DNA from: Stappia albiluteola
GTDB taxonomy: Bacteria > Pseudomonadota > Alphaproteobacteria > Rhizobiales > Stappiaceae
NCBI RefSeq assembly: GCF_014050225.1
Contig: NZ_JACFXV010000053.1
Coordinates: forward strand, 186,001 to 250,000
Length of the DNA: 64,000 nt
Direction of reading: 5' to 3'
Made by a program: the position numbers and the translations under genes. This document shows, in pieces, positions 1 to 10,261 of the stretch. The number at the start of each line of letters is the position of its first letter. Positions within the stretch are counted from its first letter, which is position 1. The notes beneath the pieces are model-generated. The model was not told where the DNA came from, made no database searches, and saw only the letters and a program-made list of their open reading frames with translations.

Positions 1-33
1 GCCTGACCCGGGTTTTCCGGAACCGTTCTGGAG

Positions 34-62
34 AAAGGCGCCGGTTTCGGCGCCTTTTTTCC
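34..62 (+). terminator. Rho-independent terminator
   Basis: A 9-bp stem (AAAGGCGCC paired with GGCGCCTTT) with a 6-nt loop is followed by a T tract on the + strand. It probably ends a + strand gene lying left of the window. It sits just beyond the stop of the minus-strand channel gene and could serve that gene too, though the T run is much better on the + strand. Confidence 0.75.
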
Positions 63-64
63 TT

Positions 65-1435
65 TCAGGAAGACCCGTCCTTCCGCTCGTCCTCGACGAA
101 CAGCCCGGGCTCCTCCGTTTCCGCCACATCCGCCGCCTGTCCGGCGTCCTCCACCTCTTCGGCAGTCTGAACCTCTTCCTGCTCCAGTTCCTCCTCGGCG
201 ATATCGACATCGTCATAAGGGGTCAGCCGGGCGCGTTCCTCGGCTTCTTTCAGGATGCGGTCGGCAAGCTGGGGCTTGCGCATCATCAGATTGTGCAGAT
301 CGGAGGCTTCCAGCACCATCAGGCTCGTGCGCTGCTGCGCGGTAGTGGTCGCCGCCCGCTTGCGCCGGCCCAATATCGCCATCTCACCGAAGAAGGCGCC
401 CTCGCCCAGTTCCAGCTTCGAATGGCCGAGATCGACTTCCACCAGACCATCGGCGATGAAATACATGCTTTCGGCCTGTTCGCCCTGGCGCGTGATCACC
501 TCGCCCGCCGGCACGGATATCGCCCGCAGCAGCTTGGCAATCTCGGCGACTTCCGTCGCCTTCAGGTCCTCAAACAGCGGCACGCGGGCAACCATCGACC
601 AGGTGACGACGAATTCGCGCGAATGGATCTCGCGGGCGAAAGCGGTCGCGATGATGCCGATGGGAAGCGCGAACAGGCCATAGCCGGTCAGCATGACCAC
701 ACCGCCCAATACCTTGCCGGCCGGCGTGATCGGCACGACGTCGCCGTAGCCGACCGTCGTCAGCGTCGCCAGCGCCCACCACATCGCCTCGGGAATGGAG
801 CCGAATTTCTCCGGCTGGGCATGGCGCTCCACCAGATACATGCCGGTCGCCGCCACCAGCACCACACCGAAGATGATGACGAAGCTCGCCATCAGCGCGT
901 GGCGTTCCTGCACGATCGCATTGATGAGCGAGCGCAGCGCCGGCGAATAACGGGCGAGCTTCAGGAAACGCACCAGACGGATGATGACGATCGTCTTCAG
1001 CGCCGCATCCGGCAGGAAAACGGCGGCGATGAACGGCAATACGGCCAACAGATCAATCAGCGCGGCGGGTTGCAGCGCATAGTGCAGCCTCGCGCCGAAG
1101 GGCCCGAAACGGCGTAGCGGCGGATGCAGGTCGGCAACCCAGAGGCGGGCCGCATATTCCGCCAGGAACACGATGCCCGCGATCGCCTCGGCCATTCCGA
1201 ACAGGCGGTCATGGGCCTGCGCCAGCTCCGGCACCGTGTCGAGCAGCGCAACGACGACCGTCAGCAGAATGAAGACGACAAGGACGAGATTGACCCGCCG
1301 GCCGAGCGGATCTCCCGTTACCCCCTTCTCCAGAAGCCGGTAAGCGAATGCCTTGGCGCTGTCCTCTTTCAACGTGCTCGACTGCCCTTTCGCGTTCGAC
1401 ACGCCCATGGCCTGCCCGGGGTTCGAACGGCTCAT
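65..1435 (-). CDS. Cyclic-nucleotide-gated potassium channel (MlotiK1-like), acidic C-terminal tail
   Basis: Predicted inner-membrane six-helix K+ channel with a C-terminal cyclic nucleotide-binding domain. Counting from the chosen start (456 aa), hydrophobic S1-S4 segments lie at about 48-170, with S4 carrying spaced arginines (IIRLVRFLKLARYSP). S5, the pore helix and S6 follow, with the K+ selectivity filter TTVGYGD at about 226-232. The binding domain holds the phosphate-binding cassette pattern FGEMAILGRRKRAAT near 350, including the conserved arginine. The last 50 or so residues are strongly acidic, an extension beyond the roughly 355-aa MlotiK1 architecture. The frame is open further upstream, but that stretch is arginine-rich and uncharacteristic. 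I chose the ATG at 1435; an ATG at 1408 is the alternative, and neither has a strong ribosome-binding site. Ligand (cAMP or cGMP) and voltage dependence cannot be read from sequence. Confidence 0.88.
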   Translation of the reverse strand: MSRSNPGQAMGVSNAKGQSSTLKEDSAKAFAYRLLEKGVTGDPLGRRVNLVLVVFILLTVVVALLDTVPELAQAHDRLFGMAEAIAGIVFLAEYAARLWVADLHPPLRRFGPFGARLHYALQPAALIDLLAVLPFIAAVFLPDAALKTIVIIRLVRFLKLARYSPALRSLINAIVQERHALMASFVIIFGVVLVAATGMYLVERHAQPEKFGSIPEAMWWALATLTTVGYGDVVPITPAGKVLGGVVMLTGYGLFALPIGIIATAFAREIHSREFVVTWSMVARVPLFEDLKATEVAEIAKLLRAISVPAGEVITRQGEQAESMYFIADGLVEVDLGHSKLELGEGAFFGEMAILGRRKRAATTTAQQRTSLMVLEASDLHNLMMRKPQLADRILKEAEERARLTPYDDVDIAEEELEQEEVQTAEEVEDAGQAADVAETEEPGLFVEDERKDGSS

Positions 1436-1656
1436 GGTCGGGCGGCGCTGCGGATAAAGCAAGTGGGGTCTGACACGAAGGCGCCGGGTTCGGCCGCGGT
1501 CGGTCATCATATCGTGACACCGCCGGCGCACGCCCTGCACTGGCAATCAGCCGCGACTGCCTTAGCTAATCTAACAGACACGATGAGTTCGGCCGCAGAG
1601 GCAGTCCCGTGAAGCGGCCAGCCCTGCAGGCCCGTCTCCAACGAAAGGAAACAGCC

Positions 1657-1785
1657 ATGGCCGAAATCGACACCGACAAAGCCCGGGGAGGCACCACAAC
1701 GCCCCGGCACGTGGTGACGAAGATGCTCGCCATCTCCACCGCGCTCGCAGCGGTCGCCCTGTTCGTCGTCCTGGCCGTCAGCTGA
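1657..1785 (+). CDS. Small single-span membrane protein, 42 aa
   Basis: A short ORF starts ATG GCC GAA and ends TGA, preceded by AAAGGA about 7 nt upstream, a good ribosome-binding site. The product has a polar N-terminal half (MAEIDTDKARGG, then TTTPRHVVTK) and a C-terminal hydrophobic helix (MLAISTALAAVALFVVLAVS). This suggests a tail-anchored or single-pass membrane peptide. It lies between the divergent channel gene and alaS, on the opposite strand to both. No family is recognised. The combination of Shine-Dalgarno, start and a clean transmembrane segment makes it more likely real than chance. Confidence 0.55.
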   Translation: MAEIDTDKARGGTTTPRHVVTKMLAISTALAAVALFVVLAVS

Positions 1786-1806
1786 CGCCAACGCGCCTCA
1801 GGCAGG

Positions 1807-4467
1807 TCAGCCGGCGGCAATCGCCGCAGCAATCGCCTCGATCGCCGCTTCCGCTTGCCCGGCATCCGTACCGCCGGCCTGCGCCATGTCGGGCCGTCCA
1901 CCACCGCCCCGGCCGCCAAGCACCTCGGAGCCGGCTTTCACCAGGTCAACCGCGTTGAATCGAGCCGTCAGGTCTTCGGTGACGCCGACCACGATCGCCG
2001 CCTTGTTGTCTTCCGCACGGCTCACGAGCACCACAACGCCGGAGCCCAGGGCCTTCTTGCCATCATCGGCAATCCCCTTGAGGTCCTTCGGGTTGATGCC
2101 GTCGACGACGCGCGCCATCAGCTTCACGCCGCCGACCTCGCGCACGGCCTCGCCGCCTGCGGCAGCGCCGCCGCCCATGGCGAGCTTCTTCTTCGCCTCG
2201 GCCAGCTCGCGCTCGAGCTTGCGGCGTTCCTCGACCAGCACCGCAACGCGGGACGCCGCATCGGCCGGCGCGACCTTGAGGATGCCGGCGATTTCACGCA
2301 GCCGCGCGTCCTGGCCTTCCAGATATTCGCGCGCCGCAGCGCCCGTCAGCGCCTCCAGGCGCCGGACGCCGGCCGCAACCGCACCTTCGGAGACCAGCGT
2401 TACCAGGCCGATGTCGCCCGTGCGCCGCACATGGGTGCCGCCGCACAGTTCCAGCGAATAGGTCTTGCCTGCCTTTTCGCCCTGGGTCGCCGTTCCCATC
2501 GAAACGACGCGAACCTCATCGCCGTATTTTTCGCCGAAAAGCGCCATCGCGCCCTGCTCGATCGCCTCGTCGACGCCCATCAGCCGCGTCTCGACCGGCG
2601 CGTTCTGCAGCACGACCGAATTGGCGATCGCCTCGACCTCGCGAAGCTCTTCCGCCTCGATCGGCTTGGGATGGGAGAAGTCGAAGCGCAACCGCTCGGC
2701 GTTCACCAGCGAACCCTTCTGCGCCACATGAGTGCCGAGCACTTCGCGCAGCGCCTCGTGCAGCAGGTGGGTTGCCGAGTGGTTGGCGCGGATGGCGCCA
2801 CGCCGGCCATGATCGACGTCCATCTCGACCGCAAGGCCGTTTGTCAGGTTGCCCAGTTCCACGGTTACCGAATGGACGAAGAGACCGTCGGCCTTCTTCT
2901 GCGTATCGGTGACGACCGCCCGCATGCCCGGCGCAGTCATCACGCCGGTGTCGCCCACCTGACCGCCGGACTCACCGTAGAACGGCGTCTGGTTGACCAC
3001 GACGAAGCCACTCTGGCCCGCCTTCAGTTCCATCACCTCGCCGTTGTCGCGCACCATCGCTGTCACGACGCCCTCGGCCGATTCCGTCTCGTAGCCCAGG
3101 AACTCGGTCGCGCCGAGCCGTTCCTTCAGCCCGAACCAGATCGTGTCGGTCGCCGCTTCGCCGGAGCCCGCCCAGGCGGCGCGCGCCTCCGCCTTCTGGC
3201 GCTCCATGGCGCGGCCGAAAGCGTCCGTGTCAACGGAAATGCCGCGGGCGCGCAGCGCATCCTGCGTCAGGTCGAGCGGGAAGCCATATGTGTCGTAGAG
3301 GCGGAACGCCGTCTCGCCGTCGAGTTCCTGGCCCTCGGCCATATCGGCCGTGGCGTCGTCCAGCAGCGTCAGGCCGCGCTCCAGCGTCTTGCGGAAGCGC
3401 GTCTCCTCCAGCCGCAGCGTCTCGGTGATCAGCGCCTCGGCGCGCTGCAGTTCCGGATAGGCGCGGCCCATCTCCCGCATCAGGGCCGGCACCAGCTTCC
3501 ACATCAGGGGCTCGGCGGCGCCCAGCAGATGCGCATGGCGCATGGCGCGACGCATGATGCGGCGAAGCACATAGCCACGGCCCTCGTTGGAGGGAAGCAC
3601 GCCGTCGGCGATCAGGAAGCTCGTGGAGCGCAGGTGATCGGCGATCACCCTGTGGCTTGCCCGCGCCTTGCCTTCCGCGTCGACGCCGGTCGCATTCACG
3701 GAAGCCGAGATCAGCGCGCGGAACAGGTCGATATCGTAGTTGTCATGCACGCCCTGCATCACGGCCGCGATGCGTTCCAGCCCCATGCCGGTGTCGATCG
3801 AGGGGCGCGGCAGTGACACGCGTTCGCCCGGCAACTGCTCGTATTGCATGAACACGAGGTTCCAGATCTCGATGAACCGGTCGCCGTCCTCTTCGGCCGA
3901 GCCCGGAGGGCCGCCCCAGATATGGTCGCCGTGGTCGTAGAAGATTTCCGAGCAGGGGCCGCAGGGGCCCGTGTCGCCCATCGCCCAGAAATTGTCGGAC
4001 GTGGCGATGCGGATGATGCGGCTGTCTGAAAGGCCGGCGATCTTCTTCCACAGGTCGAAGGCCTCGTCGTCCTCGGCGAAGACTGTGACAAGCAGGCGGT
4101 CCTTCGGCAGGCCGAATTCCCTGGTGATCAGGTTCCAGGCCAGCTCGATCGCGCGATCCTTGAAATAGTCGCCGAAAGAGAAATTGCCCAGCATCTCGAA
4201 GAAGGTGTGATGGCGGGCGGTGTAGCCGACATTGTCGAGATCGTTGTGCTTGCCGCCGGCACGCACGCATTTCTGGGCGGTAGCGGCGCGCTGGTAATCC
4301 CGCTTCTCCAGGCCGGTGAAGACGTTCTTGAACTGCACCATGCCGGCATTGGTGAACATCAGCGTCGGATCGTTGCGCGGCACCAGCGGGCTCGAACTGA
4401 CGACCTCGTGGCCGTTGCCGGCAAAATAGTCGAGAAACGCCGACCGGATTTCGTTCACACCGCTCAT
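1807..4467 (-). CDS. alaS: Alanine--tRNA ligase
   Basis: Cytoplasmic class II aminoacyl-tRNA synthetase charging tRNA-Ala, 886 aa, the usual full length. The N-terminus ([15 protein letters not shown], then [20 protein letters not shown]) is the typical catalytic-domain start. The editing domain carries the zinc-ligand pair HSATHLLH and the CGGTH motif. A C-terminal glycine-rich DHHA1-like region ([13 protein letters not shown]) ends the protein. A purine-rich AAGAAGA lies just upstream of the ATG. It is downstream of recA on the same strand with a 259-bp gap, an arrangement common in rhizobia; the gap suggests its own promoter or read-through from recA. Confidence 0.98.
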   Translation of the reverse strand: MSGVNEIRSAFLDYFAGNGHEVVSSSPLVPRNDPTLMFTNAGMVQFKNVFTGLEKRDYQRAATAQKCVRAGGKHNDLDNVGYTARHHTFFEMLGNFSFGDYFKDRAIELAWNLITREFGLPKDRLLVTVFAEDDEAFDLWKKIAGLSDSRIIRIATSDNFWAMGDTGPCGPCSEIFYDHGDHIWGGPPGSAEEDGDRFIEIWNLVFMQYEQLPGERVSLPRPSIDTGMGLERIAAVMQGVHDNYDIDLFRALISASVNATGVDAEGKARASHRVIADHLRSTSFLIADGVLPSNEGRGYVLRRIMRRAMRHAHLLGAAEPLMWKLVPALMREMGRAYPELQRAEALITETLRLEETRFRKTLERGLTLLDDATADMAEGQELDGETAFRLYDTYGFPLDLTQDALRARGISVDTDAFGRAMERQKAEARAAWAGSGEAATDTIWFGLKERLGATEFLGYETESAEGVVTAMVRDNGEVMELKAGQSGFVVVNQTPFYGESGGQVGDTGVMTAPGMRAVVTDTQKKADGLFVHSVTVELGNLTNGLAVEMDVDHGRRGAIRANHSATHLLHEALREVLGTHVAQKGSLVNAERLRFDFSHPKPIEAEELREVEAIANSVVLQNAPVETRLMGVDEAIEQGAMALFGEKYGDEVRVVSMGTATQGEKAGKTYSLELCGGTHVRRTGDIGLVTLVSEGAVAAGVRRLEALTGAAAREYLEGQDARLREIAGILKVAPADAASRVAVLVEERRKLERELAEAKKKLAMGGGAAAGGEAVREVGGVKLMARVVDGINPKDLKGIADDGKKALGSGVVVLVSRAEDNKAAIVVGVTEDLTARFNAVDLVKAGSEVLGGRGGGGRPDMAQAGGTDAGQAEAAIEAIAAAIAAG

Positions 4468-4726
4468 GGGTCTTCTTTCACCTTCGCCTCGGGCGCGGGT
4501 GCCAGGCCTCGATACCTTTCACGAAAGGGCCGGGTGTCGTCCCGAAGCCGCCACGTCCCGGACGATGCCCGAACATGCCCTGAAAGCCGAAGTGCGCCCG
4601 CGCGGCGGCGCCGGCGTCAAGCCACCTCATGGGGCTCGCCCGGCGCGCCTGTTTTCACGCTCGACGCCTTATTATCCGCAGGCCGGAACACTGTCCAGCA
4701 CCGCGCTCGCCTTCACGGGAGAGGGC

Positions 4727-5806
<1,080 letters not shown>

Positions 5807-5861
5807 ATGCTGACCTGCTCCTTATTCCACGTTTGCACCGGACGTTTCAATTCAAGGTTTT

Positions 5862-5876
5862 GTACTCTATTTGTTC
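5862..5876 (-). promoter_or_regulatory. Putative LexA (SOS) box upstream of recA
   Basis: On the + strand the sequence is GTAC, 7 nt, GTTC; on the recA strand it reads GAAC-N7-GTAC. The alphaproteobacterial LexA operator is the direct repeat GTTC-N7-GTTC, so this has one substitution in one half-site with exact spacing. Position 56-70 bp upstream of the recA start suits promoter overlap. Confidence 0.65.
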
Positions 5877-6062
5877 CTGCTGGCCAAGCGCGAATATGTG
5901 CTTGAGAAGTTAAGGAATTATTTCAATGCGTTCGATGTATGTTCACCTGCGCGCAGCGATCAAGTTACGCTGCGGTAATTTGCTGCAGTGGCGGCTTGGC
6001 ATGCCTTCGACGCGGCAGATTCGCGCAAGGCGCTTTACGCCCGCGCGAGCCCCTGCTACCGA

Positions 6063-7025
6063 ATGGCCATGACGACAGTTGCACCCCGCCCCGGCGACTA
6101 CCCGGTCGCTCTTTTCGGCGCGATCCATATGGATACGATCGCCCATGCCAACGTCACGATCCTGCGCGAGACGTCGACACCCGCCCGTTTCGAAACGCGG
6201 CCGGGCGGCGTGGCGGCAAATGTGGCGCGGGCCCTCGCGCGCCTGGGCTCGACCCCGGCACTGGTCGGCGCCGTCGGCCGCGACAGCAATGGCGAGGCCC
6301 TGCTGATGCGCCTTGCCGCGGAAGGCGTGAGCATCGCCGCCGTCATCCGCTCTCCCCTTCCGACAGGCCGCTACATCGCCCTGCACGATCCGGATGGCGG
6401 CCTGGCCGCCGCCGCCGTCGATGCGGCGATCACCGACCGGCTGGAGGCGGATGCCTTCCTGCCGCTTCACCCCGCCACCCGCAATGCCTCCTGCTGGTTC
6501 ATCGAGGCGAACCTGCCGCCTCCCCTTCTGGAGAGCCTTCTGGACACCGCCGGCAGCCGGCGCGTCATCGCCGATGCCGTGTCACGCGCCAAGGCGGAAC
6601 GGCTGAAGCCGTTTCTGCGAAGAATTGGCCTCCTCTTCTGCAACCGGGCAGAGGCATCCGTGCTGACCGGGCTGAACGAAGCTTCACCCGTCGCGGAGCT
6701 CGGCGAGGGCCTCCTCGGTCTTGGAGTCGGCGCCTGCTGCGTGATGGACGGGGCCGAGCCGATCGCCTATGGCGACCGCTCCGGCATTCGGCTCTACAGG
6801 CCGCTTGCCGCCAATCTTGTCGACGTGACGGGCGCCGGCGATGCGCTGATCGCCGCCTTCATCGCCGCCTCGCTGCAGGGGAAATCGGCGGACGCCTGCC
6901 TGCGATCCGGTTTGGCCGCGGCCGCCATCACGCTGGAATCGCCCGGCAGCGTGCCGGACAGCCTGTCCGCCGCCGCCATCACGGCGCGGCTGGCACGAAG
7001 CGAAGAACCCTCTGTGAGTGCATGA
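6063..7025 (+). CDS. psuK: PfkB-family carbohydrate kinase, probable pseudouridine kinase
   Basis: Ribokinase-fold cytosolic kinase predicted to phosphorylate pseudouridine to pseudouridine 5'-phosphate. The N-terminal PfkB signature region reads RPGGVAANVARALARLG, and the C-terminal signature is DVTGAGDALIAAF with the catalytic Asp in GAGD. At 320 aa it is normal for the family. Assignment to pseudouridine rather than ribose or fructose rests on the next gene, psuG, which overlaps by 4 nt (ATGA), so the two are translationally coupled. The start at 6063 is the first ATG compatible with the family N-terminus; a second ATG is at 6069. The recA promoter region lies divergently upstream. Confidence 0.88.
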   Translation: MAMTTVAPRPGDYPVALFGAIHMDTIAHANVTILRETSTPARFETRPGGVAANVARALARLGSTPALVGAVGRDSNGEALLMRLAAEGVSIAAVIRSPLPTGRYIALHDPDGGLAAAAVDAAITDRLEADAFLPLHPATRNASCWFIEANLPPPLLESLLDTAGSRRVIADAVSRAKAERLKPFLRRIGLLFCNRAEASVLTGLNEASPVAELGEGLLGLGVGACCVMDGAEPIAYGDRSGIRLYRPLAANLVDVTGAGDALIAAFIAASLQGKSADACLRSGLAAAAITLESPGSVPDSLSAAAITARLARSEEPSVSA

Positions 7026-7945
7026 AGACGATGAGCGACCTCCTTACGATAGCACCGGAAGTCCGGGACGTTCTGGCCGCTGGCGGGCCGGTGGTCGCGC
7101 TGGAATCCACCATCGTCACCCATGGCATGCCCTGGCCGCGCAACGTGGAGACGGCACGCGAGGTGGAGGCGGATGTCCGCGCCGCCGGCGCAGTCCCGGC
7201 AACGATCGCCGTGCTGGACGGCGCGATCCGCATCGGTCTTTCCGGCCAGGAACTGGAGCGGCTGGCGCGCACCGACCACGTCATGAAATGCTCGCGCGCA
7301 GATCTCGCATTCGCGGTCGCTACCGGTCAGGCCGGCTCCACCACGGTCGCCGCCACCATGATGGCAGCCGAAGCGGCGGGCATCGCGGTTTTTGCAACCG
7401 GCGGCATCGGCGGTGTGCATCGCGGCGCCGAGCAGAGCTTCGACATCTCCGCCGATCTCGACGAACTGGCGCGCACGCCGGTCTGCGTGGTTTCAGCCGG
7501 CGCCAAGGCGCTGCTCGACCTGCCGAAAACGCTGGAAGTGCTGGAGACGCGCGGCGTTCCCGTCGTCGGCTATGGCACCGACGTCTTCCCCGCCTTCTGG
7601 TCGCGCGAGAGCGGCCTGCCGGCGCCCTACCGGCTCGACGATCCACAGGCGATTGCCCGGCTTCTCGCCACCCGACGGCTGATGGCCGGCCATGGCGGCG
7701 TGCTTGTCGCCAATCCGGTTCCGGCGGAGGCGGAGATTCCGGCCGCGGAAATGGAAGGCTACATCGCCGCCGCGCTGAAGGAAGCAGACCGCCGCGGCAT
7801 CCGCGCCAAGGATGTCACGCCCTTCGTATTGTCGCTGATCCATGACCTCACAAGAGGCGCAAGCCTCGCCACCAACATCGCCCTTGTGCGCAACAACGCA
7901 CGCCTTGCCGCGCAGATCGCGGTCGCCCTTGCGGAAAACGACTGA
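7022..7945 (+). CDS. psuG: Pseudouridine-5'-phosphate glycosidase
   Basis: Cleaves the C-C glycosidic bond of pseudouridine 5'-phosphate, releasing uracil and ribose 5-phosphate. The N-terminal block VALESTIVTHGMPWPRN is the hallmark of the family, followed by ATGGIGGVHRGAE and the C-terminal NPVPAEAEIP and LTRGASLATNIALVRNNARLAAQIA motifs. At 307 aa it matches the usual length. It overlaps psuK by 4 nt, and together they form a complete two-step pseudouridine degradation module. A second ATG at 7031 gives a 304-aa product. Confidence 0.96.
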   Translation: MKTMSDLLTIAPEVRDVLAAGGPVVALESTIVTHGMPWPRNVETAREVEADVRAAGAVPATIAVLDGAIRIGLSGQELERLARTDHVMKCSRADLAFAVATGQAGSTTVAATMMAAEAAGIAVFATGGIGGVHRGAEQSFDISADLDELARTPVCVVSAGAKALLDLPKTLEVLETRGVPVVGYGTDVFPAFWSRESGLPAPYRLDDPQAIARLLATRRLMAGHGGVLVANPVPAEAEIPAAEMEGYIAAALKEADRRGIRAKDVTPFVLSLIHDLTRGASLATNIALVRNNARLAAQIAVALAEND

Positions 7946-8082
7946 TCTTCCTTTCCCTTCGTCAGGATTACGTCGCACTTCCCCTGCAAACTCTTGTACC
8001 GAAACGCCGATCACCCATGTAACCTAGCGGTTGTTTGTGGTTAGATCGGTATCGGCGGCACCGCGCAAAGGGGAGACCGGTG

Positions 8083-9258
8083 ATGGATGAGACGAACCTT
8101 TCGCCCATGCAGTATCTCGACAAGGCCATGGGCCGGCTGCGGGAAATGGGGCTCTTGCCCGAGAAGGGAACGGCGGAGGCGCCGATCACCGCACTGCTGC
8201 AGCAGATCTCCGAACTATCTCCCGACAAGATCGCCGTGATCACCCGCACTCTTGGTCAGGCGTCCACCTTCAACGAGGTGGTGCGCAACGAGATCCAGGC
8301 GATGCAGATCGGCGAGCGCTACGAGGCGATCACCGAGGCCTTCAATTCCATTCGCGACGACGCCAAGTCGCTGGTCGACCAACTGGCCGACGGCAAGCTC
8401 TCCTTCCTGGAAAACCTCTCCAACACGTGGCGCGACATGACACGCGGCACGATCTCCGACCGGTTCGACAAGATCCGCGACACCTATACGGGCGTGGCGC
8501 ACGACACCAGGGACCAGATCGAGCGCGAGCAGCGCATCCTCGAGGCCTATCGCGATTTCCGCGGCGCGCTGAAGCAGGCGGAGGTGCTGGCGCTGGAAGT
8601 GCTGAATACGGCGACCGGGCGCCTCGATACCTCCAAGATGAAGCTTGAAGCGGCCAGCAAGGCTGTCGCGGCCGCGTCCGGCGGCGATGCGGCGGAAAAG
8701 GCACGGCTGGAGCTTGCCCGCGACGAGCGCATGCGCCAGATGCAGGACGAGGAGAAACGCTATCAGATTGCCAAGGACCTCGCCGACAACCTGACCATCG
8801 GCTACAACACGTCCGAAGTGATCATGGCGCGGCTGATGCAGTCGACCAATGCCAAGGAGCGGGTCTATGCGCAGGCGGTCAGCTTCTTCTCCACCAACGA
8901 ATCCGTGCTGACGGCGCTTAACGCCTCCTTTACGGGGCTGCAGGGCCTGCACGAATCCACCGAGACGCTGAACGCCATGAAGGAAGGCGTGTCGAAGAGC
9001 CTGGAGACCCTGTCGGAGATCGGCGACAAGGTTCAGGAGGCCGCGCTTCGGGCCGGATACGGGCCGACGGTCCAGGCAGCGGCGGTCAAGAAGCTTGTCG
9101 ATTCGGTTATCAATTTTCAGGTCCACTCACGTGAGATCATCGCGGAGATGCGCGAGCAGGCGACCCGCAATTCCGACGAGATCCGCCACGCGGTGGAAGA
9201 CGGCAAGCGCAGGCTGGCCAAGCTCGCGGCCGAAGGCAATGCACTTGGAGCGTCGTAG
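8083..9258 (+). CDS. Helical cytoplasmic protein of a conserved three-gene cassette (possibly TelA-like)
   Basis: 391 aa, almost wholly helical, without signal peptide or transmembrane segment. It is rich in charged heptad-like stretches (KARLELARDERMRQMQDEEK, then TLNAMKEGVSKSLETLSEIGDKVQ). I do not recognise a family with certainty. The overall layout, a long helical protein of about 390 aa with a C-terminal run of short amphipathic helices, recalls the TelA/toxic-anion-resistance family. That is a weak, by-eye resemblance. A strong GGGGAG ribosome-binding site precedes the ATG at 8083. It is the first gene of a same-strand cluster with the next two (gaps of 42 and 28 bp), so the three products probably act together at the membrane. 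Confidence 0.6.
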   Translation: MDETNLSPMQYLDKAMGRLREMGLLPEKGTAEAPITALLQQISELSPDKIAVITRTLGQASTFNEVVRNEIQAMQIGERYEAITEAFNSIRDDAKSLVDQLADGKLSFLENLSNTWRDMTRGTISDRFDKIRDTYTGVAHDTRDQIEREQRILEAYRDFRGALKQAEVLALEVLNTATGRLDTSKMKLEAASKAVAAASGGDAAEKARLELARDERMRQMQDEEKRYQIAKDLADNLTIGYNTSEVIMARLMQSTNAKERVYAQAVSFFSTNESVLTALNASFTGLQGLHESTETLNAMKEGVSKSLETLSEIGDKVQEAALRAGYGPTVQAAAVKKLVDSVINFQVHSREIIAEMREQATRNSDEIRHAVEDGKRRLAKLAAEGNALGAS

Positions 9259-9300
9259 GGCGGAATTGCACGAAGCCAGAGGAGGTCGTAACGCCCGATC

Positions 9301-10233
9301 ATGAGTGCCGAACCGCCCCGCCCGCCACTGGACGACCTGATGATGGCCATGGACGTGGTGGACACGCTGCGCCACGACGAGGCCATCGCCATCAAGGAAC
9401 TGGCCGGCGAGGAACGGGACAAGGCGCTGATCGAACGGCTGCGCGAGATCTACGTCAGCCAGGGCATCGAGGTGCCCGACCGCATCCTGCGCGAGGGCGT
9501 GGAGGGACTGAAGGAAAACCGCTTCCTCTACACGCCGCCGGCGGCGGGCTTTTCCCGCAGCCTCGCCCTCGTCTATGTGCGTCGGCACGTCTGGGGCAAG
9601 TGGGCCGCGGTCACCTTTGCCGGACTGGTTGCCGCGTTTATCGCCTGGCAGGTCCTCGTCGTCGCGCCGGCCGAACGGCGGGCCGAGGAGCTTCGCATCG
9701 AGTTGAGCGAGACCCTGCCCGCCGACCTTCAGGCGGCGCGCGAACGCATCGATGCGCTCGCGGTTGACGAAAAGGTGAGGCTCGACGCCCTGATCATCGC
9801 CGAGGACGGTGCGCGCGCGGCGGCAGCAGGCGATGCCGCAACAGCCCGCAAGGCGCTGGCCGACCTGAAGGCGCTGGAAGCCGAGCTTGCCGCGGTCTTC
9901 GAGGTCCGCATCGTATCGCGGCCCGACACGCCGACGGGCCTTACCCGCATTCCCGATGCCAATCCCGACACGGAAAATTTCTACCTCGTCGTCGAGGCAG
10001 TTGCTCCGGACGGCAGCGTTCTGCCGCGCCAGATCACCTCGGAGGAGGATGGCAGGGCGAGCATGGTTTCGATCTGGGGACAACGCGTCGCGCCGCAGAC
10101 CTTCGAGCGGGTGCGCCAGGACAAGCAGGACGACGGCATCGTGCAGGACAAGGTGCTCGGCCGCAAGGAGCGCGGCAGGCTGACGCCCGACTGGGCCATG
10201 CCGGTCCAGGACGGAGCGATCACCAAATGGTAG
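9301..10233 (+). CDS. DUF6384-like single-pass membrane protein of the cassette
   Basis: 310 aa. A conserved-looking cytoplasmic N-terminal segment of about 95 residues (PPLDDLMMAMDVVDTLRH, then EGVEGLKENRFLYTPPAAGFS) precedes one transmembrane helix at about 101-121 (WAAVTFAGLVAAFIAWQVLV). A coiled-coil stretch follows (about 125-200). The C-terminal domain (about 200-310) looks like a small beta-rich fold with EVRIVSRPDTPTG and NFYLVVEAVAP. I associate this architecture with the uncharacterised DUF6384 family from memory. Second gene of the cassette, probably the membrane anchor for its two helical partners. AGGAGG occurs upstream but at a rather long spacing (15 nt). Confidence 0.65.
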   Translation: MSAEPPRPPLDDLMMAMDVVDTLRHDEAIAIKELAGEERDKALIERLREIYVSQGIEVPDRILREGVEGLKENRFLYTPPAAGFSRSLALVYVRRHVWGKWAAVTFAGLVAAFIAWQVLVVAPAERRAEELRIELSETLPADLQAARERIDALAVDEKVRLDALIIAEDGARAAAAGDAATARKALADLKALEAELAAVFEVRIVSRPDTPTGLTRIPDANPDTENFYLVVEAVAPDGSVLPRQITSEEDGRASMVSIWGQRVAPQTFERVRQDKQDDGIVQDKVLGRKERGRLTPDWAMPVQDGAITKW

Positions 10234-10261
10234 CCGATCTCGAACGGACTGAGGGGCCGGC

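Noticed and set aside
5939-7945. 668-aa frame reading through psuK into psuG
   Set aside because: Only the part after 7022 is meaningful. The first half is an out-of-frame shadow of psuK with Arg/Pro-rich composition.
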